A stretch of 5,529 nucleotides of DNA, from the NCBI GenBank assembly GCA_029570245.1, contig JAKQSH010000148.1, forward strand, positions 1 to 5,529, written 5' to 3'. Positions 1 through 4,694 of the stretch are shown piece by piece. The stretch is from Deltaproteobacteria bacterium. GTDB lineage: Bacteria; Myxococcota_A; SURF-8. Under the pieces are notes generated by a model, which was not told where the DNA came from, did not search any database, and saw only the letters and a program-made list of their open reading frames with translations. Every line of letters starts with the position of its first letter. Positions within the stretch are counted from its first letter, which is position 1. The position numbers and the translations under genes were made by a program.

Positions 1-583
1 CGCCCAGCCACACCGAGCCGTCGGATGAAAGTCTGATGGAGTGTATATCGTTGCCCTGCGGCCAGGACGAAATCCAGCACAGGCCGTCCGGGCTGCATGT
101 CTCGCCGCTGAAACCGTCTTCAAAATTGATGTTAACAGCGTCTTCGTCCGTTTCCTTTTCGGAATCGCTTTCGTCGTCGCCGTCCGACTCGTTTTCTTCG
201 TCGCCGTCAGGCTCGTTCTCGTCGTCTCCGTCAGGCTGATTCTCACTCAAATCATCGTCGCCGCTGTCGCTGTCGCCGTCGCCGGACCAGTCGTAGCATT
301 CGGCTTCGGTCAGGCAGGTGCGGGTAACCGGGCAGCAGATGACGTGCTTGTTTACGTCGCCCATGTTTTCATCCATGCCGACACAGATCGCACCCTGCAC
401 TCCGCCGAAACTGTCGAGCAGCGGACGCTTTTCGAAGTCGCCCCAGTTGACGCCCGCGCAGTCCTCGCCGTGACCGCCGTAGTTCTCAAGGCTGCATCCC
501 CAGCCAGCAACAGATACCAGAGCCGCCAGAAGCAGAATTGAATGCAAGGTGGCGTTTTCCGACTGTTTATTCTTAATGGCCAT
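1..583 (-). CDS. Cys-rich putative lipoprotein with acidic repeat linker and propeller-like start (C-terminus outside window)
   Basis: Reading is open from an ATG at 583 to the window edge, giving 194 visible codons. A GGAGGT Shine-Dalgarno (592-597) lies 8 nt before the ATG, so this start is firm. A hydrophobic segment (residues 13-29) leads to Cys30 in the context G-W-G-C-S. This is lipobox-like but poor at positions -3 and -2, so lipidation is probable rather than certain. Residues 42-96 form a small cysteine-rich region (C42, C67, C83, C84, C90, C96). Residues 101-147 are an Asp/Gly/Glu linker containing three 8-residue repeats of the form x-P/S-D-G-D-D/E-E-N/S (116-139). After it come a C163/C169 pair and a stretch ending S-S-D-G-S-V-W-L-G, which resembles a blade of a Reg_prop or similar beta-propeller. 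The gene probably follows 608-1708 in one transcript. I do not recognise a specific family; an anchored surface or periplasmic propeller protein is an inference. Confidence 0.8.
   Translation of the reverse strand, partial: MAIKNKQSENATLHSILLLAALVSVAGWGCSLENYGGHGEDCAGVNWGDFEKRPLLDSFGGVQGAICVGMDENMGDVNKHVICCPVTRTCLTEAECYDWSGDGDSDSGDDDLSENQPDGDDENEPDGDEENESDGDDESDSEKETDEDAVNINFEDGFSGETCSPDGLCWISSWPQGNDIHSIRLSSDGSVWLG
167..238 (-). repeat. Three in-frame 24-bp tandem repeats encoding the acidic linker
   Basis: Three consecutive 24-bp units encode QPDGDDEN, EPDGDEEN and ESDGDDES within the lipoprotein gene. The third-position differences (GAC/GAA, GGA/GGC) show that the units have diverged while the acidic D-G-D core is kept. 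Such Asp-rich repeats resemble calcium-binding or spacer linkers of exported proteins. The number of copies could vary between strains by slippage. Confidence 0.75.
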
Positions 584-591
584 GATTACGG

Positions 592-597
592 ACCTCC
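592..597 (-). promoter_or_regulatory. Ribosome binding site GGAGGT for the lipoprotein gene
   Basis: A full GGAGGT on the minus strand sits 8 nt before the ATG at 583, inside the 24-nt gap after the TAG stop of the upstream gene. The short gap and the strong site support co-transcription with 608-1708. Confidence 0.75.
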
Positions 598-607
598 GAA
601 TGTCTTG

Positions 608-1708
608 CTAAAAACTGAAGCCGGTGGAAACGAAGGCGCCGCCTTCGGTGGGGGTGACTGAGGCTCCGTCCCAGATGTCGCTGCCGCCCGATCCGGCATT
701 CTGCGAATCGAGGACGAAAAGCACCACCGAACTTATCAACAGGCCGCCGCCCACGCCGTAAAGAATGTAGGAGGCCAGCATGTAGTTGTCGCGTTTGTCG
801 CGGTTGCTTTCAAGACCGTCAAGGCTGGAGGCGTTTTTCTGGTCTTCGGAAGCTTTAGCCGCCAGACCGGTGAATACGCCGCCCAGACCGGCGCAGAAAA
901 GACCCGTACCGAAAGTTGTCCATTTGGCGATCTGCATGGCGTTGGTGCGTTCTTCAACAACCGGGGGAGTTATGAACACTATGTCATCGGTGCGACCTGT
1001 GTTGGAATCCTCTACCGGCTTGTTTTTGTCTATAATGTATCCCAGACGTTTAAGTTCCGAGTAAAGACGCTGATAGGATTTTTCCAGAAGGCGCGTTTCG
1101 TCGCTTTCGACAATGAGAAACTCCTTCAGAATGCGCATGTTCTTCATTTCGACCAGCCTGACCAGCAGACTCAACTCAACGAAGGAGGCTCCCAGGCTGG
1201 CGTCCAACTCAACCAGCTTTGCACTGAGCTTGCCGACCACCATAAGGTCGTAGTTTCCTCCATCAATCAGACCCGACAGGCAGGACTGATCTATCCAGCA
1301 ACGCTCGTACATGTACAGCTGACGCCGGTTGAGCCCGCTCATAAGGCTTTCATGTTCGACTATCTGCGTCGGTTTGACGTTGATGGCGCTTAAGGCCTCT
1401 TTCAGCTGCTTGTTGATGAGAGGCACCATGTCGCGCGAAGTTCGTTTTTCAGCTTCAACGGTTTGACGCACATTGAAAAGTGCAATTTTCAGCGTTTCTT
1501 CAATGCCCGGCTCTGTGGCGGACTTGTCAGCGGCTTTCTGTGCCGGCGCCGGAACCGGCGCGACGCCTTCATCGTCCGGGATAGTCTCCGCATCGTCCGG
1601 CGCCACATAGGCGTCGTCGGGAACATAATCGTCATCCATGGCGTGAATCAGACAGGGCATAAGAAAGACTGACAGTGCCAGCGCAACTGCCACGCATGGC
1701 TTGAGCAT
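608..1708 (-). CDS. Exported protein with CsgG/TolB-N-like domain and two C-terminal membrane helices
   Basis: 366 residues from the ATG at 1708. An in-frame ATG at 1777 would add 23 residues ahead of the signal peptide. I prefer 1708 because GGAGGAAGGG (1713-1722) lies just upstream and translation then begins with MLKPC and a clean hydrophobic signal ending I-H-A at residue 23. Residues 29-49 carry three 7-residue acidic repeats with P-D-D at 30, 37 and 44, followed by an Ala/Pro linker. Residues about 73-225 form an alpha/beta domain. It contains K-I-A-L-F-N-V (74-80), a C-x5-C-L motif (C137, C143) and G-G-N-Y-D-L-M-V-V-G-K-L (150-161). This order matches the CsgG/TolB-N-like envelope domains common in myxobacterial exported proteins. 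Two hydrophobic helices (about 263-284 and 309-333) flank a charged loop, and the protein ends G-F-S-F. The molecular role is unknown. It is probably the first gene of a two-gene operon, with candidate promoters upstream. Confidence 0.85.
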   Translation of the reverse strand: MLKPCVAVALALSVFLMPCLIHAMDDDYVPDDAYVAPDDAETIPDDEGVAPVPAPAQKAADKSATEPGIEETLKIALFNVRQTVEAEKRTSRDMVPLINKQLKEALSAINVKPTQIVEHESLMSGLNRRQLYMYERCWIDQSCLSGLIDGGNYDLMVVGKLSAKLVELDASLGASFVELSLLVRLVEMKNMRILKEFLIVESDETRLLEKSYQRLYSELKRLGYIIDKNKPVEDSNTGRTDDIVFITPPVVEERTNAMQIAKWTTFGTGLFCAGLGGVFTGLAAKASEDQKNASSLDGLESNRDKRDNYMLASYILYGVGGGLLISSVVLFVLDSQNAGSGGSDIWDGASVTPTEGGAFVSTGFSF

Positions 1709-1712
1709 GGTA

Positions 1713-1722
1713 CCCTTCCTCC
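1713..1722 (-). promoter_or_regulatory. Ribosome binding site GGAGGAAGGG that decides the start at 1708
   Basis: This purine-rich site on the minus strand has its GGAGG core 9 nt before the ATG at 1708. The upstream in-frame ATG at 1777 has no comparable site, and starting there would bury the signal peptide. Confidence 0.7.
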
Positions 1723-1792
1723 GTAAATAAAATGAAACACCTGCGGAGTCGAAAATCTCCCCCGCCTCTAAGATCACCTTATATGGTCGATA

Positions 1793-1821
1793 ATTCTACC
1801 TTATCGGCGACTCGAACGCAA
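1793..1821 (-). promoter_or_regulatory. Candidate sigma70-type promoter for the 608-1708 operon
   Basis: On the minus strand TTGCGT (1816-1821) and TAGAAT (1793-1798) are separated by exactly 17 nt. The -10 box matches 5 of 6 consensus bases and the -35 box 3 of 6. Transcription would start near 1786, leaving a leader of roughly 75-80 nt. Confidence 0.4.
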
Positions 1822-1846
1822 ATCAGGCGGAGAGATTACTGACTGC

Positions 1847-1852
1847 ATTATA
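1847..1852 (-). promoter_or_regulatory. Perfect TATAAT, alternative -10 box for the same operon
   Basis: A consensus TATAAT on the minus strand lies about 140 nt upstream of the 608-1708 start. The hexamer 17 nt further upstream (TTCTCC) is a weak -35, so this is an alternative or second promoter at best. Confidence 0.3.
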
Positions 1853-1979
1853 CAGCCCTCACACATACAGGAGAAGCGCAGCGGTGTGGCATTGTGAAAT
1901 ACAGCAATCGGCGGGCTGAGCAGTCCCCGGTTTGCAAAAACACCTCCGGCGTTCCTATGCAGTCTCCCGCTGAAGTATC

Positions 1980-2000
1980 ATTCCTGCGCAAGCTCAGAAT
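1980..2000. repeat. Degenerate ATTCC...GAAT palindrome (dRS3-like)
   Basis: The 21-nt segment begins ATTCCTGCGCAAGC and ends TCAGAAT, followed by CCAG. It differs by about one inserted and one substituted base from the small dispersed repeat ATTCCTGCGCAAGCAGGAAT-CCAG that I recall from many proteobacterial intergenic regions and that resembles neisserial dRS3 elements. The right arm no longer pairs fully with the left, so this looks like a decayed copy. Family membership is from memory. Confidence 0.4.
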
Positions 2001-2060
2001 CCAGATTCGGCTATTTGCGGACTTTTTAATGTAAGTCGCCTCGGCGCGGTTTATCGCAGC

Positions 2061-2092
2061 GGGACTTTCTTTGCGCGTCCAAAGAAAGTCCC
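2061..2092. repeat. Perfect 13-bp inverted repeat with 6-nt loop
   Basis: GGGACTTTCTTTG (2061-2073) and CAAAGAAAGTCCC (2080-2092) are exact reverse complements around the loop CGCGTC. A partial third copy, CAAAGAAAA, follows at about 2094-2102. There is no downstream T tract on either strand, so it does not look like an intrinsic terminator. Confidence 0.85.
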
Positions 2093-2171
2093 CCAAAGAA
2101 AAGACGGGACGCGCCTTGTTTTGCGCGCCGGCCTGCGGCCACCGCTTGCTCCGCCGGGCGTGCGCAAACTC

Positions 2172-2188
2172 GGACTGCTGCGCAGTCC
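2172..2188. repeat. 7-bp inverted repeat GGACTGC-TGC-GCAGTCC
   Basis: The arms 2172-2178 and 2182-2188 are exact reverse complements around a 3-nt loop. It is one of the hairpins in the intergenic repeat block. Confidence 0.7.
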
Positions 2189-2316
2189 TCGAACATGTGC
2201 GCCCGCTTTTTCCTCCGTCGCTGCACTGCGCGCAAAAGGGCGCGGAAAGCGGAAGAATGCGATGCTTTTTCACGGAGTGGCGGTCGTTTGGGTTTTAACG
2301 CTGCGCTCTGTCGCAC

Positions 2317-2339
2317 ATGCGCGCGCGAAGCGCGCGCAT
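2317..2339. repeat. 10-bp inverted repeat of alternating GC with GAA loop
   Basis: ATGCGCGCGC (2317-2326) and GCGCGCGCAT (2330-2339) are exact reverse complements around GAA. The alternating purine-pyrimidine tract makes a very stable stem. TATAAA follows directly on the plus strand and there is no T tract, so it appears to close the repeat block rather than end a transcript. Confidence 0.85.
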
Positions 2340-2409
2340 TATAAACCGCGCTTGCTTAACTTCAAGGTCGGCAAACTGGGAACTACTCAGAATCGGCGGG
2401 ACTTGCGCC

Positions 2410-2438
2410 TTGACAGTCCGGGCGACTTGTAACATTCT
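2410..2438 (+). promoter_or_regulatory. Candidate promoter for the deformylase gene
   Basis: A perfect TTGACA -35 (2410-2415) is followed after 17 nt by CATTCT (2433-2438), which matches only 3 of 6 -10 bases. TAACAT at 2430-2435 matches better but leaves only 14 nt. The -35 box is good but the -10 box is weak, so confidence is low. Confidence 0.3.
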
Positions 2439-2486
2439 TTCCAGACACGGCTGCATACGTTACGCGGCCACAGAAAGCAAAGAGAC

Positions 2487-2490
2487 AGGA
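2487..2490 (+). promoter_or_regulatory. Ribosome binding site AGGA supporting the long, signal-bearing start of the deformylase
   Basis: AGGA within a purine-rich stretch lies 5 nt before the ATG at 2496. The internal ATG at 2664, which would give a signal-free enzyme, has only GAAG 2 nt away. The longer form is therefore favoured. Confidence 0.6.
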
Positions 2491-2495
2491 AAAAA

Positions 2496-3218
2496 ATGCA
2501 AAGACCGTCTCATATTGAAATCTTGTTGGTGATTACGGGGGTTCTGTTGCTGATGGCATGCTCGACTGGAAAAGAACGTATTCGTGCAGCGGACAAATCG
2601 AATGCTGATCTTATCGACGGCTCGGAACTGGCGCTGCTGAAATCGGGCGGCCTATCTGAAGCAATGGCGGTAGTCCGCAATACGGATGAATCGAAAATCG
2701 AATTTCTCAGGCGACAGGCTGCGGCGGTATTGCCGTCCGATCCGAATCTGCCGACGCTTCTGGCGCGGATGCGCGCCACGGTAGAACTTGAACAGGGCGT
2801 CGGAATAGCCGCTCCGCAGATCGGAGTTTCACGCCGTGTAATATGGGTGCAGCGACTGGATAAGGCTCCAGAAGTGCCTTTTGAAGCCTGCCTTAACCCC
2901 GAAATCCTCTCAATGTCCGAAAACACGGAGACGGAATGGGAAGGTTGCCTGTCGGTGACGGAAGGCTTCGGCAGAGTTGTGCGCCCGGCGGAAATCGTTG
3001 TACGTTGTCAGAACATGGACGGCGTCTGGCGCGAGGAAAGCGTTTCCGGTTTCACCGCAAGAATTTTTCAGCATGAAATCGACCACTTGAACGGTGTTCT
3101 TTTTACTGACCGCATGGACAGAGGAAGTGAAATAATGCCGGAAGAAGAATACCGGGCCATGCGGAAAAAAGAAAAAGAAGCCGAAGAGAGCAAAAATCAG
3201 CCTGTTCCAGAAAGTTGA
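2496..3218 (+). CDS. def: Peptide deformylase with lipoprotein signal peptide
   Basis: 240 residues. The peptide deformylase family removes the formyl group from N-formyl-methionine of nascent proteins using a bound metal ion. All three family motifs are present: GVGIAAPQ (101-108, with Q108), EGCLS (149-153) and HEIDH (193-197). The metal ligands C151, H193 and H197 and the catalytic E194 are all in place. Unusually, residues 9-21 are a hydrophobic segment ending L-M-A-C (Cys22) followed by Ser, a lipobox with Met at -2. The short n-region has only Arg3 and His6 as positive charges. A linker (about 23-65) precedes the catalytic core (about 66-208), and a charged Glu/Lys tail (211-240) follows, so the protein is about 70 residues longer than E. 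coli Def (169). No fmt or other translation gene is adjacent. The family call is very secure; the extracytoplasmic location is an inference from the lipobox. A shared terminator follows. Confidence 0.93.
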   Translation: MQRPSHIEILLVITGVLLLMACSTGKERIRAADKSNADLIDGSELALLKSGGLSEAMAVVRNTDESKIEFLRRQAAAVLPSDPNLPTLLARMRATVELEQGVGIAAPQIGVSRRVIWVQRLDKAPEVPFEACLNPEILSMSENTETEWEGCLSVTEGFGRVVRPAEIVVRCQNMDGVWREESVSGFTARIFQHEIDHLNGVLFTDRMDRGSEIMPEEEYRAMRKKEKEAEESKNQPVPES

Positions 3219-3254
3219 TGTGACAATCCGTTCATCGGAATAAAAGCAGAAATG

Positions 3255-3287
3255 AAAAAAGCGGCGCTTTGAAAGCGCCGCTTTTTT
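3255..3287. terminator. Bidirectional intrinsic terminator between convergent genes
   Basis: A6-GCGGCGCTTT-G-AAAGCGCCGC-T6 is a perfect 33-nt inverted repeat. The GC-rich stem is flanked by an A tract on one side and a T tract on the other, so it can end transcripts from both directions. It lies 36 nt after the deformylase stop and 15 nt after the FadL-family stop, and it serves both. Confidence 0.92.
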
Positions 3288-3302
3288 GCAGATACCTGAA
3301 AA

Positions 3303-4682
3303 TTACGACGCCTGCGCGGCGGGTTCGGTCTGCATATTGGGGTCTTCCGATTCCGGCGGCAGCTGCTCTTCCTGCGGTGCATTTTCTTCTTCGGGCGCTT
3401 TCTGCTGATCGCGGAAGAAGGGGTCGAAGTGATAGCCGATTGAAATGGTCACGTCGTGGGTGGCCATTGTGTATTTGCCCGGAAGCGGGTTGCTTTCGAC
3501 TCCGGTAAGGTCGCGCGGCAGCAGGTAAACCAGCATGTAAGCGACATCGGCATAGAACCCGTACCATTCGGTGCCGAAGCCGATGCAGGAGTTGATGCGG
3601 TGACCGTCCGGAAGCATGGGGTCGAGATATTTCTCGTCGGTTACGTCGCCGTCAAGCATGATGCCCAGACGCATTGCGAAATGCTCATGGAACCACCACT
3701 CGCCGCCCAGTCGAACCTGGATGAAGTCGCGATAATGTTTGGTTTCGGTCTGTTCGTAAATGTTGTTCTCCGGGTTGCGGTCCTGCTTCAGACCTTCCTC
3801 GAACTTGAATGTCAATTTGTTGTAGCTCGACCACAATGTACCCCAGACATCCAGTTCCAGCGAAAGATTGTCGAGAATCCAGAAGCGCGCGCCGGCGTTC
3901 ACCAAGTGCGGCAGAGTCAGTTCGGACTTGAAATTCTGGTCCGGGAACATCCATGCGATGGACGGCGAAACGTCGAAGTCGGCTTTACCGTTGTCGAGCT
4001 TCATTTTTATGCCCGAACGGTAGCTGGCGCCCATGCGCACCCATTTGGCGGGCTGATACATAACACCTATGTTGGCGCCGAAGCCCCAGGTGTCGCCCAG
4101 CAGATGCAGCTGGTTATCAAGCGGATCGGTGCCGTAGAAGTCTGAACCGGAGGTCAGACCGCGTTTGATGGAAATCTGACCGTATTTGGCGTCGAAGCCC
4201 ACCGCCACCGCAAAACCCTTGAAGGGTCCGAAGGAAATGTTAGGGTTGAGGGTCACTGAGGAAAGACCGGCCTGGCGCACGATGTGATCGCCGTACCAGC
4301 CTTTCGGCCATTTGATTTCGAGGCCGAAGTCGATGAATTCCGCCATGCCGACTGCAAGCCAGTCGTTGATTTTGAACGAGGCGAAGAAGTGCGGGGTGAC
4401 TATCGGATCGTCAACGATGTTGGTGCGGTTGCCTTGCGGGTCTTCAAAATAACCGGTCGGAATGTAAATTGTGCTGACGGCTTCGAAATGCAGACCTTCG
4501 ATGAACGAAAGGTTGGCGGCATTCTGGAAAACGTTTGAGGGCTTGGTTCCGGCGGCTATAACCGCACCGCCCTGAGCCATGCCGTCGCCTGACATTTCCT
4601 GAATGAAGAAGGCATTGGCAAAAGCCGAAGCGGGAATAAGGAAAAGCAGAGCGGCAAGAATGAAATTGACTGATTTTTTCAT
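3303..4682 (-). CDS. FadL/TodX-family outer-membrane channel for hydrophobic compounds
   Basis: 459 residues. FadL-family proteins are 14-stranded outer-membrane barrels with an N-terminal hatch that take up long-chain fatty acids or, in TodX-like members, aromatic hydrocarbons. The start has a typical Sec signal (residues 1-22, A-F-A before N23). The mature end carries the family signature F-F-I-Q-E-M-S-G-D-G-M-A-Q-G-G-A, followed by N-A-A-N-L (usually N-P-A-x-L). Alternating strands typical of a barrel follow, with many Gly and aromatic residues. The last strand ends G-Y-H-F at 416-419, a good beta-signal, but a 40-residue Pro/Glu-rich tail (420-459) follows, which is unusual. The ATG is preceded by AGGGGG, and only 12 nt separate it from the upstream stop, so it is translated from the same transcript as the VolA-like gene. 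The substrate cannot be read from sequence; the neighbour favours fatty acids. Confidence 0.9.
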   Translation of the reverse strand: MKKSVNFILAALLFLIPASAFANAFFIQEMSGDGMAQGGAVIAAGTKPSNVFQNAANLSFIEGLHFEAVSTIYIPTGYFEDPQGNRTNIVDDPIVTPHFFASFKINDWLAVGMAEFIDFGLEIKWPKGWYGDHIVRQAGLSSVTLNPNISFGPFKGFAVAVGFDAKYGQISIKRGLTSGSDFYGTDPLDNQLHLLGDTWGFGANIGVMYQPAKWVRMGASYRSGIKMKLDNGKADFDVSPSIAWMFPDQNFKSELTLPHLVNAGARFWILDNLSLELDVWGTLWSSYNKLTFKFEEGLKQDRNPENNIYEQTETKHYRDFIQVRLGGEWWFHEHFAMRLGIMLDGDVTDEKYLDPMLPDGHRINSCIGFGTEWYGFYADVAYMLVYLLPRDLTGVESNPLPGKYTMATHDVTISIGYHFDPFFRDQQKAPEEENAPQEEQLPPESEDPNMQTEPAAQAS

Positions 4683-4688
4683 GGTGCG

Positions 4689-4694
4689 CCCCCT
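4689..4694 (-). promoter_or_regulatory. Ribosome binding site AGGGGG directly after the upstream stop
   Basis: On the minus strand the TAA stop of the upstream gene is followed immediately by AGGGGG, with 6 nt to the ATG at 4682. This arrangement suggests translational coupling of the two genes. Confidence 0.65.

Larger units (their letters stand above)
2040..2345. repeat. Hairpin-rich intergenic repeat block
   Basis: This 0.3-kb block contains at least four perfect short inverted repeats: 2061-2092 (13-bp arms), 2130-2140 (4-bp arms), 2172-2188 (7-bp arms) and 2317-2339 (10-bp arms). It is also rich in GCGC. Its conceptual translations (plus strand RVQRKSPKEKTGRA, minus strand GGLSLDAQRKS) resemble spurious peptides often predicted from dispersed intergenic repeats in proteobacteria. 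From this I infer a non-coding dispersed repeat rather than a gene. Its limits are approximate because only one copy is visible. Confidence 0.5.
1709..2495. other. 787-bp non-coding region between divergent genes
   Basis: No convincing gene lies between the start of the minus-strand operon and the deformylase gene. Open frames here (for example 1848-2273 minus, 2026-2316 minus, 2071-2298 plus and 2121-2432 plus) overlap one another on both strands. They are rich in Arg, Cys and Ala and lack proper ribosome binding sites, as expected of spurious frames in GC-rich repeats. The region holds minus-strand promoter candidates at its left, a degenerate ATTCC/GAAT palindrome near 1990, a hairpin-rich repeat block at about 2040-2345, and a plus-strand promoter candidate near 2410. 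No tRNA or recognised riboswitch was seen. Confidence 0.7.

Noticed and set aside
41..541. Plus-strand open frame of 166 codons rich in Val and Ala
   Set aside because: It is the antisense shadow of the lipoprotein gene; its low-complexity Val/Ala composition is the mirror of the acidic repeats on the other strand, and the minus-strand gene has a GGAGGT site and a signal sequence.
1719..1748. CTCCG/CGGAG hairpin that could mask the ribosome binding site of 608-1708
   Set aside because: Only 5 bp of pairing with a 20-nt loop and no extension; too weak to claim regulation.
1709..1777. Start of the CsgG-like gene at 1777 (389 residues)
   Set aside because: It would place 23 polar residues before a clear signal peptide, and the strong GGAGGAAGGG site points to the ATG at 1708.
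2061..2092. Intrinsic terminator at the 13-bp inverted repeat
   Set aside because: No T tract follows the stem on either strand and no gene ends nearby.
1906..2400. 10-bp direct repeat AATCGGCGGG at 1906-1915 and 2391-2400, possibly target-site duplication around the repeat block
   Set aside because: A 10-mer match within about 800 bp of GC-rich DNA is plausible by chance, and the repeats do not abut recognisable element ends.
1848..2432. Several overlapping open frames of 75-141 codons on both strands
   Set aside because: They overlap each other, lack ribosome binding sites, have Arg/Cys/Ala-rich composition and cover hairpin-rich DNA, as expected of spurious frames in an intergenic repeat.
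3456..4145. Plus-strand open frame of 229 codons
   Set aside because: It lies antisense within the FadL-family gene, which has a clear signal peptide, family signature and ribosome binding site.
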